NCBI GenBank assembly: GCA_020054865.1
Contig: JAIHAR010000017.1
Location: 1-39,955 of the forward strand
Source of the DNA: Deferribacteraceae bacterium
GTDB taxonomy: Bacteria; Chrysiogenota; Deferribacteres; Deferribacterales; Deferrivibrionaceae
Direction: 5' to 3'
Length of the DNA stretch: 39,955 nucleotides
The position numbers and the translations under genes were made by a program. Below, piece by piece: positions 7,720 through 18,751 of the stretch (within the stretch, counting starts at the first letter, position 1; every line of letters begins with the position of its first letter). Under the pieces are notes generated by a model that did not search any database, was not told the origin of the DNA, and was given only the letters and a program-made list of their open reading frames with translations.

Positions 7720-8403
7720 CTATTCACAAAATACCTCTTCCACAATACCATCAAGGTCATTAATAAATTCCAGCAATCCCATTGCGAGCACCTTATAAAA
7801 ATCAATCCTTGCGTGCCCGATAATATTTTTACAAAATTTCTCACACATTGGCAATATCAAACCGTACGATACAAGAAAAAATCCTTTGGCAGCGCTTATA
7901 CCATCCACATTGAGTCTGCCAATCATTATGGAAATATATTCAAGCATTATATAAATATTGTCTTCCAGGTCTTTGCATTCCTCTTTCAGCTCAAAACCTG
8001 TTTTTATCATCAAATCTTTAAGCTTTATCAGATAATCGCTGTATAACAAACCTTCATCGGTGAGATAAACCGAAGCATAAGGGCTTGCAGGCACGCCGTC
8101 CTTATTTGTCACAAAAAGTCTTGTATACTCCACCTGCATATCATCAACCTTGTCAAGAATAAGCTTTTGACCTGTATACTCTTCAAAAAAATCGTCAAAA
8201 TATCCAACAGATTCTTTAAGCCTGCTGTATACTTTTACATCGGGGTATCTAAAGGCAAGGGATAAAAACATCAAGATGTTGCTAAGATTTATTACCGCTG
8301 TTTCATCATAGCGGTCAAAATTAATGACGATATCTTCCCAGTTGCCAGCCTTTGCGGTCTCTTTTATCTTTTGTAAATCAAAAGGTACTTTTAATTCAAG
8401 CAT
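7720..8403 (-). CDS. TorD/DmsD-family chaperone for a molybdoenzyme
   Basis: 227 residues, all-helical by composition. The diagnostic stretch is YTRLFV (about 92-97) followed by GVPASPYASVYL (102-113), the family's Y-x-x-L-F and P-x-S-P-Y-x-S-V-Y motif. Members bind the Tat signal and apo-form of DMSO/TMAO/nitrate/selenate-type molybdoenzymes until the cofactor is inserted. No molybdoenzyme catalytic subunit is in this window, so the client is not identifiable, but the molybdate/MoeA operon 3 kb away fits. GGTGA precedes the ATG. It is probably transcribed from the 96-bp gap upstream. Confidence 0.82.
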   Translation of the reverse strand: MLELKVPFDLQKIKETAKAGNWEDIVINFDRYDETAVINLSNILMFLSLAFRYPDVKVYSRLKESVGYFDDFFEEYTGQKLILDKVDDMQVEYTRLFVTNKDGVPASPYASVYLTDEGLLYSDYLIKLKDLMIKTGFELKEECKDLEDNIYIMLEYISIMIGRLNVDGISAAKGFFLVSYGLILPMCEKFCKNIIGHARIDFYKVLAMGLLEFINDLDGIVEEVFCE

Positions 8404-8477
8404 TTTTCACCATATTTGAATATTCCAACCATGCTATGTATCATTTTAAATAAAGAAATTTATTTGTAAAGACTTTT

Positions 8478-8487
8478 TTGTATACAA
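8478..8487. promoter_or_regulatory. Palindrome in the 96-bp gap upstream of torD-like gene
   Basis: Perfect 10-bp inverted repeat TTGTATACAA. A TGTATACAAT decamer shared with the atp operon leader (18668-18677) makes a regulator site possible, but AT-rich chance matches are common. No clear promoter consensus is visible in this gap. Confidence 0.3.
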
Positions 8488-8499
8488 TATGCAATTTTA

Positions 8500-9639
8500 T
8501 TAAAATGCTTTTTTAAATCCAATTGTGAATAAAAGGAAAATTGATACTGAGATAGCGCTCAAAAAAAATAAAAATATTTTCCATCCTTGATTTTCATATA
8601 TAAGTCCGGGCAAATACGACCCCAGAATCCCTCCAAAATAATAAAATGAGACATAAAGGCCGTTGACCACCCCTTTGTTTTTATCGACATTTTTGTTCAC
8701 AAAGCCAGAGCCTGCCGAGTGTAACATAAACATCCCTGCACAAAAGGCAAACATATTAATATATATCAAGCTCACACTATCTATCTGAAAAAATAAAATT
8801 GAAACTATATATATAGCTGAACCCAGCAAAAATACATTTTTGTAGCCGTATTTGGTTATCAGTCTTGATGAATACAGGCTGACAAATACCCCCATCAGAT
8901 AGCCTGAATATGCAAGACCGGTCTTTAATTCATTTGACTTTTCGTTTATCTTCGAAAGATGGTCGGGAAGATAATTTAAAATGGCAGCAAAACAAAAAAA
9001 TGAGAGAAAAATGGCCGCATACACTATTACAAATTTTCTATCCTTCAAAACAACGAGCAAATTTTTAAAATCAGGCCTGGCAGCATTGAAAGTTACATCT
9101 TTTTCAAGAAACCTTATAAAATATATTATACAAAGCAAACACACTCCGAGAAAAATGAAGCTTATCCGCCAATTAAAAACATAAGAAATAACTCCTGACA
9201 CAGCGCGCCCTGAAAATCCGCCTATTATCGTGGATGCTATATAAATCGACATACTTTTTTGAATAATCTCGCTGCCCGAAACTTTTGAAACATATGTCAT
9301 AAGGGATGTCAGGATTGCAGGTATCAAAAACCCCTGAAAAAGCCTGATAAATAAAATCTGGGAAAAACTTGCCGAAAGCCCAAGCAAAACCTCGCTTGCA
9401 CCAAGCAAAAATACAGCCACAAGGATTACCTTTCTTGCAGAAACAGTCTCAAGAATAACCCCGTAAAAAAAAGGTGAAAAACTTAACGGTATAAGTGTAA
9501 ATGTAATAATAAGCCCTGCGATTGAAGCAGAAACATCAAATTGCTTTGACAATATTGGAAGAAGCGGTTGAGGGGCATATAGAGCCGAAAATGTCAAAAT
9601 GGATGCAAGACATATCAGTGAGAGATTTTTGAAATTCAT
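8500..9639 (-). CDS. MFS transporter, YnfM-like
   Basis: 379 residues with about twelve hydrophobic segments. The N-terminal part ALYAPQPLLPILSKQF, and IIGGFSGRAVSGVI in the middle, are typical of the YnfM/arabinose-efflux-like branch of the major facilitator superfamily; the central loop (FLEKDVTFNAARPDFKN) separates the two six-helix halves. It begins at ATG 9639, sharing one base with the stop of the FlgG-like gene (TAATG), so it is translated with it. Substrate cannot be inferred. No SD other than sequence inside the upstream gene. Confidence 0.82.
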   Translation of the reverse strand: MNFKNLSLICLASILTFSALYAPQPLLPILSKQFDVSASIAGLIITFTLIPLSFSPFFYGVILETVSARKVILVAVFLLGASEVLLGLSASFSQILFIRLFQGFLIPAILTSLMTYVSKVSGSEIIQKSMSIYIASTIIGGFSGRAVSGVISYVFNWRISFIFLGVCLLCIIYFIRFLEKDVTFNAARPDFKNLLVVLKDRKFVIVYAAIFLSFFCFAAILNYLPDHLSKINEKSNELKTGLAYSGYLMGVFVSLYSSRLITKYGYKNVFLLGSAIYIVSILFFQIDSVSLIYINMFAFCAGMFMLHSAGSGFVNKNVDKNKGVVNGLYVSFYYFGGILGSYLPGLIYENQGWKIFLFFLSAISVSIFLLFTIGFKKAF

Positions 9640-10262
9640 TAAGACTTTATATCTAAAATATATCCAAGCATTTCGTCCCCTGTTTTTATTGTCTTCGTAT
9701 TTGCCTGGATGTATCTCAAATTGACCATATTATCTACAATCTCTTTTGCCAAGTCCACATTTGAAGCCTCAAGAAAACCCGGCATAATTTCGTAGCTGTT
9801 TGCTGGCATAGCATTGCCAGACTCATCAAAAATATCAATTTTAAAAACATTTTCTCCGTTTAAGACAAGATTTCCTCTGGTATCAATGCTCAATTTATCT
9901 TCAGCACTTATATTCAAGCCTTCAGTCAGCCTGTCACCATTTGCATTTACAATATCACCGTTTTTATCAAGGTAAAAATTACCTATTCTTGTGTAATTAT
10001 CTCCTGTCTGGGCTTTAAGTTTAAAATAACCATTTCCGTTTATTGCAAAATCAAGGTTTCTACCTGTATGAATCATATACCCATTCGATTTATCACTATT
10101 GACTGATATAACCTTTACGCCACCCTTTGAAATATCAGACAATACTGTATATTTTGACTTATAGGCCTGAGAATTGACGTTTGCAATATTATTTGCAGTC
10201 ACTGCCGATTTTGTCTGTCCTGCTATGACTGCACTAAGTGCTGAATATAAACCCTGAATCAT
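9639..10262 (-). CDS. Short FlgG/FlgF-like flagellar rod protein
   Basis: 207 residues against about 260 for FlgG. The N-terminus MIQGLYSALSAVIAGQ and TANNIANVNSQAYKSK carries the conserved rod/hook motif, with Q-A-Y where T-x-G-F/Y is usual. GNGYFKL and YTRIGNFYLDKNGDIVNANG are the central D1/Dc signatures of FlgF/FlgG, and the last 40 residues (ASNVDLAKEIVDNMVNLRYIQAN) form the C-terminal rod helix. I choose ATG 10262 because AAGGAG lies seven bases before it and one base before the earlier ATG at 10268. No other flagellar gene is present here; it heads a pair with an MFS transporter. Confidence 0.78.
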   Translation of the reverse strand: MIQGLYSALSAVIAGQTKSAVTANNIANVNSQAYKSKYTVLSDISKGGVKVISVNSDKSNGYMIHTGRNLDFAINGNGYFKLKAQTGDNYTRIGNFYLDKNGDIVNANGDRLTEGLNISAEDKLSIDTRGNLVLNGENVFKIDIFDESGNAMPANSYEIMPGFLEASNVDLAKEIVDNMVNLRYIQANTKTIKTGDEMLGYILDIKS

Positions 10263-10323
10263 TTGCATTCTCCTTATTTTTATATTATATTATGTTTTAC
10301 AATTTTACAAGAAGGAGATTATT

Positions 10324-10740
10324 ATGGCTCAAATAACTGACGATTTTTTGAAAGATTTTTTAAAAAGTGCCAAAAACATTGTAATTGTAGGCGCTTCCAA
10401 CAAACCTGAAAGAGCAAGCAACGGCATTATGAAATTTTTGATGGGCAAAGGGTACACATGCTTTCCGGTGAACCCTGCTGAAGATGAAGTCCTGGGGGTT
10501 AAAGCATACAAATCTATCAAAGATGTCCCAGTTACGCCTGATATTGTGGATGTATTTAGAAAAAGTGAGGCTGCCCCTGAAATAGTAAAAGAGTCGATAG
10601 AAAAAGGGGCAAAATTTATATGGTTGCAAGAAGAAGTTTACAGCGAAAAGGCTAAGCAAATCGCAGATGAAAACAACGTGCCAATAGTTATGAATAAATG
10701 TATATTTAAAGAATTTCTTAGACTTAAAATAATAAACTAA
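10324..10740 (+). CDS. CoA-binding (YccU-like) domain protein
   Basis: 138 residues, a single Rossmann CoA_binding_2 domain: NIVIVGASNKPERASNGIMKFL (first part is the nucleotide loop), GYTCFPVNPAEDEVLGVKAYKSI, and PDIVDVFRKSE. Stand-alone proteins of this type resemble the CoA-ligase domain of succinyl-CoA synthetase alpha; their cellular role is not established. AGAAGGAGATTATT precedes the ATG. It diverges from the FlgG-like gene across 61 bp and is followed six bases later by marC-like gene. Confidence 0.8.
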   Translation: MAQITDDFLKDFLKSAKNIVIVGASNKPERASNGIMKFLMGKGYTCFPVNPAEDEVLGVKAYKSIKDVPVTPDIVDVFRKSEAAPEIVKESIEKGAKFIWLQEEVYSEKAKQIADENNVPIVMNKCIFKEFLRLKIIN

Positions 10741-10746
10741 CGACAT

Positions 10747-11349
10747 ATGAGCCTTTTTTTCTCTGCACTTTTACACGTATTTCTAAAACTTTTCTTTATC
10801 CTTACCCCTTTTTTCGTACTATCAACATTTCTTGTAATGACAAAGGATTTTACAGAAAAAGAGAGAAAAAGGACTGCCATTAAGGTTGCTTTTGCTGTCC
10901 TTTTAATCACATTTACAATGTATCTTTTCGGTAAATATATTTTTATTGTGTTTGGAATTACCATTGATGCTTTTAGAATTGGTGCCGGTGTTTTACTTTT
11001 TTTATCATCGATAAGCCTTGTGCAGGGGAAAACTGTTCAGGTTAAAGATGACAATGAAGACATTGCGGTAGTCCCCCTTGCACTCCCCGTTACAGTTGGA
11101 CCGGGTACTATCGGTATTTTACTTGTAATGGCCGCTGAAAATAAATCTCTTGTTTTAAAGATTGCCGATTGCACCGGACTTTTTCTCGCAGTTGCGACAG
11201 TTGGCATTCTTCTTGTACTTTCAGTTAAAATCGAACGCCTCATCGGTCAAAAAGGGATTGCCATACTCAGCAAGGTAACGGGGCTTTTTATTGCATCAAT
11301 CTCAGCTCAGCTGATTTTTACTGGGGTAAAAAACTTTTTATTTAATTGA
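10747..11349 (+). CDS. MarC-family integral membrane protein
   Basis: 200 residues with six predicted membrane helices. FLKLFFILTPFFVLSTFLVMT and the PLALPVTVGPGTIGILL segment are the family's two signature regions. MarC (UPF0056) proteins have no proven function; the older antibiotic-resistance link was not confirmed. It starts seven bases after the CoA-binding gene with no clear ribosome site, so coupling is likely. It converges on the plsC-like gene with a 12-bp overlap of coding ends. Confidence 0.82.
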   Translation: MSLFFSALLHVFLKLFFILTPFFVLSTFLVMTKDFTEKERKRTAIKVAFAVLLITFTMYLFGKYIFIVFGITIDAFRIGAGVLLFLSSISLVQGKTVQVKDDNEDIAVVPLALPVTVGPGTIGILLVMAAENKSLVLKIADCTGLFLAVATVGILLVLSVKIERLIGQKGIAILSKVTGLFIASISAQLIFTGVKNFLFN

Positions 11350-12114
11350 ACCCCACATCCTGAGATGCTTTTCGATAAAGTTTATAACCTCTTCGTGCTG
11401 GTCATCACCACGCCCAACAATTTCAAGAGGTTTTCCAAAGGCAAAACTTATCTTCTTTGAAGGATCGATTTTACCAAAATCCTTGAAAAATGAGCCGTTT
11501 GCCCAGGCGTCTGTTCTTAGTGCCACGGGGACTACCTTCACCCCTGCTTTTTTAGCCAATTTTATACCTATCGTGTTGAATTGTTTGGCATCAAATGATG
11601 TAGTCCGTGTGGTCTGAGGAAAAACTATCACCGATAGTCCAGAATTTATTCTCTCCAAACCGTCATTAAGGACTGTTTTTAAATCCTCTCTTGGATTATC
11701 TCTGCTTACCACTACAGGGTTTCTTGAAATCATAACATGTTTGAATACTGGGTATTCCACAAGGCTTTTTTTGACGACGTAAGTCACTTTTTTATAAGGA
11801 TGTATAACACATGGAAGCACAAACGTCTCAAGCGTGCTCATATGATTGCCAATAAAAACTACCGGCTCATTAATGGATTTGAAATTTTCAGTCCCGGTTA
11901 TTTCAATATTGCATCCAACCTTTTCAAGGAGTTTAACCACATCATAACTGCTTTTAATCCACTCTTCATCATTATATTTCCCCTTTTTGGCAAGACTGCT
12001 TGCACTAAAAACTATTTTCATCAAGCTGGTATAAAAATAGGCAGTAGGAAAGAGCCTGCCAAAAAAATTTGATTGTTTACCTTCTGTTTTATAATTTCCG
12101 ATATCAATATTCAT
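11338..12114 (-). CDS. PlsC-like 1-acyl-glycerol-3-phosphate acyltransferase family protein
   Basis: 258 residues with the acyltransferase signature GNHMSTLETFVLP (about 89-101): the H-X4-acid motif is H91 and E96, Glu instead of the common Asp. Block III reads VIFPQTTRTTSFDA, where FPEGTRS is usual, so activity may be shifted or the protein belongs to a side branch. VVPVALRTDAW is the last block. Such enzymes acylate lysophosphatidate in the membrane-facing cytoplasm. I start at ATG 12114 (MNIDIGN) with GGTGA five bases upstream; the ATG at 12126 would overlap that site. Convergent with marC. Confidence 0.75.
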   Translation of the reverse strand: MNIDIGNYKTEGKQSNFFGRLFPTAYFYTSLMKIVFSASSLAKKGKYNDEEWIKSSYDVVKLLEKVGCNIEITGTENFKSINEPVVFIGNHMSTLETFVLPCVIHPYKKVTYVVKKSLVEYPVFKHVMISRNPVVVSRDNPREDLKTVLNDGLERINSGLSVIVFPQTTRTTSFDAKQFNTIGIKLAKKAGVKVVPVALRTDAWANGSFFKDFGKIDPSKKISFAFGKPLEIVGRGDDQHEEVINFIEKHLRMWGSIK

Positions 12115-12132
12115 ACTTTTCACCATTTATTA

Positions 12133-12161
12133 GTTTATTTTCAGATAAAGTTCGTTATAAT
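12133..12161 (+). promoter_or_regulatory. Promoter of the carbonic anhydrase gene
   Basis: A perfect TATAAT stands at 12156-12161 on the plus strand. The -35 position is poor (GTTTAT). Transcription would start near 12168, leaving a 25-base leader with AAGGGG before the ATG. Confidence 0.5.
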
Positions 12162-12192
12162 TTATTTATTATCAAACATCAAGGGGTATAAC

Positions 12193-12822
12193 ATGGAAAA
12201 ATTGTTAAACGGAATAGTGAAATTCAGGTCTGAGGAATTTGAAAAATACTCTGATGTATTTGAAAGTCTTAAAAATGGGCAAAATCCTCATACGCTTTTT
12301 ATAGGCTGCTCTGATTCGAGAGTCGTCCCCACACTTATTACAAGAAGCCTGCCAGGTGAACTATTTTTGCTGAGAAATATTGCCAATATCGTTCCACCTT
12401 TCAGGCAATCAGATGAATATTTCAGTACGCAGGCCGTAATAGAATATGCTGTCAACATACTCAATGTGGAAAATATTGTAGTGTGCGGCCACTCAAATTG
12501 CGGTGGGTGCAATGCTCTCTTAAACTATCATAAATTTGACTTTTCCAGGATTAAAACTGTTAAAAAATGGCTCAGCCTTGGCCTTCCGGCCCTTGATAAA
12601 TTAAAAGCAATTTCTGACAATTATTCAATGCCAGTTAAAGAATGGATGATAGAGCAGCTAAACATTATTGAACAAATAAAAAATCTTTTAACCTATCCAT
12701 ATATAGCTGAAAAATACAGCTCAAAAAAATTGAATATTTACGGTTGGTATTACATAATTGAAAAAGGGGAGATATTTAACTACAATAAAGAAACAGGATA
12801 TTTTGAACCTATCAATATGTGA
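12193..12822 (+). CDS. Beta-class carbonic anhydrase
   Basis: 209 residues; interconverts CO2 and bicarbonate. Zinc ligands and catalytic pair are in place: C39-S-D41-S-R43, then H100-S-N-C103-G-G-C. FLLRNIANIVPP and STQAVIEYAVNIL are the other conserved blocks. I use ATG 12193, which has AAGGGG nine bases upstream and matches the family's N-terminus; the open frame extends 40 codons further up, but that part overlaps the divergent plsC-like gene and looks non-coding. Single-gene unit with its own promoter and terminator. Confidence 0.92.
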   Translation: MEKLLNGIVKFRSEEFEKYSDVFESLKNGQNPHTLFIGCSDSRVVPTLITRSLPGELFLLRNIANIVPPFRQSDEYFSTQAVIEYAVNILNVENIVVCGHSNCGGCNALLNYHKFDFSRIKTVKKWLSLGLPALDKLKAISDNYSMPVKEWMIEQLNIIEQIKNLLTYPYIAEKYSSKKLNIYGWYYIIEKGEIFNYNKETGYFEPINM

Positions 12823-12848
12823 AAAAGGCCCCTGACGGGGCCCATTTT
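12822..12848. terminator. Bidirectional terminator between carbonic anhydrase and atpC
   Basis: GGCCCC (12827-12832), TGAC loop, GGGGCC (12837-12842). Five A on the left give a T-run for the minus-strand atp transcript; CATTTTAT on the right serves the plus-strand gene. The two coding regions converge here with 28 bases between them. Confidence 0.88.
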
Positions 12849-12850
12849 AT

Positions 12851-13267
12851 CTATTTTCTATATCTCTCAGCTACTGAAACCCTTAAAAGCTCTCTTCTCA
12901 ACTCTGCCTCAACCTTTCTGAACTTCATTTCATCTTCATGACGTGCCGCCTCAAGGGCTTTTTCTGCTTCAAGTTTCCTTCTGATTGCTTCTTCGAGGTC
13001 AATTTCACGACCAAGCTCTGCACTTTCAGCTAGCACAGTAACTCTGTCATCCACCACCTCAAAAAAGCCTCTGTCTATTGCGACATAATCTTCCACACCA
13101 TTTTGCTTGTAAACAAGCTCACCTACCCTGAGAGCAGTCAGAAAGGGGGTATGACCCGGCAAAACACCAAAATCGCCTTCCACTCCGGGAGCGACAACTT
13201 CATCAACTTCAATTGACAAAAGCTGTCTTTCAGGAGATACAAGCTCTAACTTTAGCTTTTCAGCCAT
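12851..13267 (-). CDS. atpC: ATP synthase F1 epsilon subunit
   Basis: 138 residues. The N-terminal beta-sandwich is clear (KLELVSPERQLLSIEVDEV, then APGVEGDFGVLPGHTPFL), followed by a C-terminal two-helix hairpin of charged residues that regulates rotation. Normal length. Last gene of the atp operon; ATG follows the atpD stop by two bases and GAGG stands six bases before it. Confidence 0.93.
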   Translation of the reverse strand: MAEKLKLELVSPERQLLSIEVDEVVAPGVEGDFGVLPGHTPFLTALRVGELVYKQNGVEDYVAIDRGFFEVVDDRVTVLAESAELGREIDLEEAIRRKLEAEKALEAARHEDEMKFRKVEAELRRELLRVSVAERYRK

Positions 13268-13269
13268 GA

Positions 13270-15547
<2,278 letters not shown>

Positions 15548-15559
15548 TTAGGGTCCCCT

Positions 15560-17068
15560 TTAGGCAGAAAACTGCTTTTTAAACTCTAATACAGCCTCTT
15601 TCATTTTGGCAGTCAGCTCATCACTGAGTGCCTTTTTATCTCTAATTTCCTGTAATATTTCAGGTTTATTTGTCTTAACATAGGAAATGAGCTCAGACTC
15701 AAACCTTGTAACACTCTTTGTTGGTATATCATCAACAAGTCCGTTTACACCTGCAAAAATTGCCATTACCTGCTCTTCAACAGGGACAGGTGCATACTGA
15801 CCTTGCTTGAGTATCTCCACAAGTTTCTCACCTCTGTTAAGCTGTGCTTGTGTAGCAGCGTCAAGGTCGCTTCCAAACTGGGCAAATGCTGCCAATTCCC
15901 TAAACTGCGCAAGCTCAAGTCTCAGTCTACCAGCAACCTGTTTCATAGCCTTAATCTGTGCAGCACCACCAACCCTTGAGACTGAAAGACCAACGTTAAC
16001 AGCAGGTCTTATACCTGAATAGAAAAGGTCACTCTCAAGATATATCTGACCATCAGTAATAGAAATAACATTTGTAGGGATGTAAGCAGATACGTCCCCG
16101 GCCTGTGTTTCGATTATAGGAAGAGCAGTCAATGAACCTGCTCCAAGCTCATCATTTAACTTGGCAGCTCTTTCAAGAAGTCTTGAGTGAAGATAAAATA
16201 CATCCCCAGGATAAGCTTCACGTCCGGGCGGCCTTCTAAGCAGCAGAGAAAGCTGCCTGTATGCAGTCGCCTGTTTGGAAAGATCATCATAAATAACAAG
16301 CGCATGCTTACCTCTATCCCTGAAATACTCACCCATTGTACAACCTGAAAAAGGAGCGATAAACTGTAATGGCGCAGGGTCACTTGCAGTCGCTGAAACT
16401 ACAATTGTGTAATCCATTGCACCATGCTTTTCCAATGTATCTACAACCCTTGCAACAGTTGATCTTTTCTGACCAATTGCAACATACACACAAATAACAT
16501 CTTTTCCTTTCTGGTTAATAATAGTATCAACAACAACAGCGGTCTTACCTGTCTGCCTGTCACCAATTATAAGCTCCCTCTGGCCTCTACCAATAGGAAT
16601 CATAGAGTCGATAGCCTTGATACCTGTCTGCAAAGGCTCATGAACAGGTTTTCTTGCTACAATACCTGGAGCGATCTTTTCAATTACATCATACTCTTCT
16701 GTCTCAATTGGCCCTTTACCATCAATAGGCTGACCAAGTGGATTCACAACTCTTCCCACAAGAGCCTCACCAACTGGCACAGACGCAATTTTTCCTGTTC
16801 TTTTAACAGTATCCCCTTCTTTGATATGGGTATATTCACCCATGATAACGATACCGACGTTGTCCTCTTCAAGGTTAAACACAATACCGTAGACTCCGCC
16901 AGGCAATTCAACAAGCTCACCAGCCATAGCATTGTCAAGGCCATAAACCTTAGCAATACCGTCACCGGCGCTCAAGACCGTACCAATTTCTTCCATCTGA
17001 ACTTTCTGTTCAAAATTTTTAATCTGTTCCTTAATGACCTTGCTTATCTCTTCTGCCTTGATCTGCAT
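15560..17068 (-). CDS. atpA: ATP synthase F1 alpha subunit
   Basis: 502 residues, standard length. Non-catalytic nucleotide-binding subunit: P-loop [20 protein letters not shown] (Walker B), and [25 protein letters not shown], with the arginine finger in the [13 protein letters not shown] segment. The ATG at 17068 is preceded by AAGGAG with a nine-base gap. Operon position between atpH and atpG is normal. Confidence 0.96.
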   Translation of the reverse strand: MQIKAEEISKVIKEQIKNFEQKVQMEEIGTVLSAGDGIAKVYGLDNAMAGELVELPGGVYGIVFNLEEDNVGIVIMGEYTHIKEGDTVKRTGKIASVPVGEALVGRVVNPLGQPIDGKGPIETEEYDVIEKIAPGIVARKPVHEPLQTGIKAIDSMIPIGRGQRELIIGDRQTGKTAVVVDTIINQKGKDVICVYVAIGQKRSTVARVVDTLEKHGAMDYTIVVSATASDPAPLQFIAPFSGCTMGEYFRDRGKHALVIYDDLSKQATAYRQLSLLLRRPPGREAYPGDVFYLHSRLLERAAKLNDELGAGSLTALPIIETQAGDVSAYIPTNVISITDGQIYLESDLFYSGIRPAVNVGLSVSRVGGAAQIKAMKQVAGRLRLELAQFRELAAFAQFGSDLDAATQAQLNRGEKLVEILKQGQYAPVPVEEQVMAIFAGVNGLVDDIPTKSVTRFESELISYVKTNKPEILQEIRDKKALSDELTAKMKEAVLEFKKQFSA

Positions 17069-17089
17069 ATCGCGCTACTCCTTTTTTAT

Positions 17090-17629
17090 TTATCCTATCA
17101 TTCTTTCTTTTAATCTGTTAAGCTGACCTTTTACTGAAGCATCCAACTGCTGACTTTTTATCCTTGCAATAAGCCCCGCAATAATCGACTTATCAACCTT
17201 TACATCCAATACCACCTTTTTTCCTGAAATCTTCTCAAGGGATGCTTTGATTTCACTCTTCAAATCGTCATTAACATCAAAAGCGGCAATCACCTCAGCA
17301 ACCACTTCACCTTTATCTTCCATATCAAGGTAGTTCATATACTCATATATGCCAGGTAAAAGTGAAATTCTCCCTTTATTAACAAGAAGCGTTAAAAAGT
17401 TAAACAGGTCAGAAGATATCTTACCCTCACCCTTAAGAGTCTGGAAAAATTTAAGCTTTTCATCCTTTTTTATTAGTGGGGATTTGATAAAAGTAATAAA
17501 ATCCTGACTTTCCTTAATAACAGACACAAGCTCTTTCAACTCTTCGAAAACAGAGTCAAATTTCCCGCTCTCCTTCAATGCTTCATAAAAAGCTATCGCA
17601 TATCTTTTGGAAACAATATCGACTCTCAA
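17090..17629 (-). CDS. atpH: ATP synthase F1 delta subunit
   Basis: 179 residues. The N-terminal six-helix domain starts KRYAIAFYEALKESG, and the tail ends IIAGLIARIKSQQLDASVKGQL, the conserved delta/OSCP ending. It connects F1 to the b-type stalk. The start is TTG at 17629, overlapping the atpF stop as TTGA, with GGAG seven bases before it; no better start is available. Coupled translation with atpF is likely. Confidence 0.92.
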   Translation of the reverse strand: MRVDIVSKRYAIAFYEALKESGKFDSVFEELKELVSVIKESQDFITFIKSPLIKKDEKLKFFQTLKGEGKISSDLFNFLTLLVNKGRISLLPGIYEYMNYLDMEDKGEVVAEVIAAFDVNDDLKSEIKASLEKISGKKVVLDVKVDKSIIAGLIARIKSQQLDASVKGQLNRLKERMIG

Positions 17630-18189
17630 TTTACCGCTCCTATCTTTTTAATATATTCCTTCATAAGTACATTTTGTTTTTCTTCTGTTATAGTTGTCCC
17701 AAGCTTTTCCTCTGCAAGTTTTAAAGCAAGCTTAAAAGTCTCCTGCTTAAGTTCATCCTTGGCCCTATTAAGGTCCGCTTCAATCATACTTGAGGCAAAG
17801 TGTTTCAATTTTTCAATATTCTTGTCAGCTTCTTCTATTATTCTTTCTTTCTCGGCTTCAGCAGCTTTGAAAGCCTTTTCTTTCATCTCCTCAAGCTCTT
17901 TGTTCATCAAAGAAAGTTTTGATTTATAATCCTTTAACTCAGCCTCAGCATCCATTTTTGCCTTTTCAGCATCCTGTATTGCCTTTTCTATATCCGCTGT
18001 CCTGCCTGTAAGAAATTTAGAAACAGGATTTTTCAAAACCTTGTAAAGTATGAACGCAAAAACAGCAAAAACAACTACTCTCCAGAATAATCCCATAAAG
18101 TCAGGGCCATGAGCCTCGCCACCAGCTTCACTGGCAAAAGCAGCAGAAGCTATAAGTAAATTAAAAATTATGCCAAAAAATCTCTTCAC
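17626..18189 (-). CDS. atpF: ATP synthase Fo b subunit
   Basis: 187 residues. It opens with a signal-peptide-like segment (MKRFFGIIFNLLIASAAFAS), then a Gly/His-rich stretch and the true membrane helix LFWRVVVFAVFAFILYKVL, then a long charged coiled coil. A cleavable N-terminus before the anchor helix occurs in b subunits of several delta-/Deferribacter-type lineages. Start is GTG with GGAGGGG upstream. It pairs with the b' subunit encoded just before it, forming a heterodimeric stalk. Confidence 0.9.
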   Translation of the reverse strand: MKRFFGIIFNLLIASAAFASEAGGEAHGPDFMGLFWRVVVFAVFAFILYKVLKNPVSKFLTGRTADIEKAIQDAEKAKMDAEAELKDYKSKLSLMNKELEEMKEKAFKAAEAEKERIIEEADKNIEKLKHFASSMIEADLNRAKDELKQETFKLALKLAEEKLGTTITEEKQNVLMKEYIKKIGAVN

Positions 18190-18198
18190 TATCCCCTC

Positions 18199-18624
18199 CT
18201 AAGCAACTTTGCCCAAAATTTTCTCAACAATATCATCGGCAATTTTATGAGCCTCGGCTTCAAGAGTCAATTTTGCCTTTTCAACCTGTATCTCAAGCTC
18301 TTTTCTGGACTCTTCAATCTTTTTGTCAATTTCTCCCTTAACTCTTGAAACTTTTTCATATGCCTCACTTAATGCCTGCTGTCTGATTTTGCTTTGATAC
18401 TCAGCCACCTCACTTCTCACCTGCTGTAAATTCTCTTCGTATTCCCTTTTGCTTTTTTCAACTTCACTTCTCAACTTGGAAGCAGCATCAAGCAGACCCT
18501 TTATTTTTGCATCTCTATTCTCAATATTTGAAAGCATTGGGTCATAAATCAGCTTTTTACCCACAAAAAGTATTATTAAAAAGTTTACCATCTGGATTAT
18601 CAGGGTAAAGTCGATACTAATCAT
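18199..18624 (-). CDS. atpF': ATP synthase Fo b' subunit
   Basis: 141 residues: membrane anchor FTLIIQMVNFLIILFVGKKLIYDP at the N-terminus, then a continuous charged coiled coil to the end. Shorter than the neighbouring b and lacking a signal-like extension, as usual for b'. First gene of the operon; AAAGGAG lies eight bases before the ATG. Subunits a and c (atpB, atpE) do not precede it, so they must be encoded elsewhere. Confidence 0.88.
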   Translation of the reverse strand: MISIDFTLIIQMVNFLIILFVGKKLIYDPMLSNIENRDAKIKGLLDAASKLRSEVEKSKREYEENLQQVRSEVAEYQSKIRQQALSEAYEKVSRVKGEIDKKIEESRKELEIQVEKAKLTLEAEAHKIADDIVEKILGKVA

Positions 18625-18661
18625 TACGTTTCTCCTTTAATAAGAAAATTTAATTAAATCG

Positions 18662-18674
18662 GTATACTGTATAC
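18662..18674. promoter_or_regulatory. Palindrome in the atp operon leader
   Basis: GTATAC-T-GTATAC, a perfect 13-bp inverted repeat, lies roughly 13-25 bases downstream of the inferred transcription start. A protein bound here could block elongation. No known regulator is assigned. Confidence 0.35.
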
Positions 18675-18693
18675 AATCTCCAGCAGTCGGCTG

Positions 18694-18722
18694 AGATTAA
18701 CAAAATAACTATTTTTTGTCAA
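18694..18722 (-). promoter_or_regulatory. Promoter of the atp operon
   Basis: Minus-strand TTGACA (18717-18722), 17-base spacer, TAATCT (18694-18699). It starts only about 30 bases beyond the pgk stop, with no convincing terminator between, so some pgk readthrough into atp is possible. The leader before atpF' would be about 60 bases. Confidence 0.72.
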
Positions 18723-18751
18723 CATTAAAAACAAGTTTTATTATTGTAAAA

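Noticed and set aside
12073..12192. Longer start for the carbonic anhydrase
   Set aside because: The extra 40 residues overlap the divergent plsC-like gene and the promoter; ATG 12193 has a ribosome site and fits the family.
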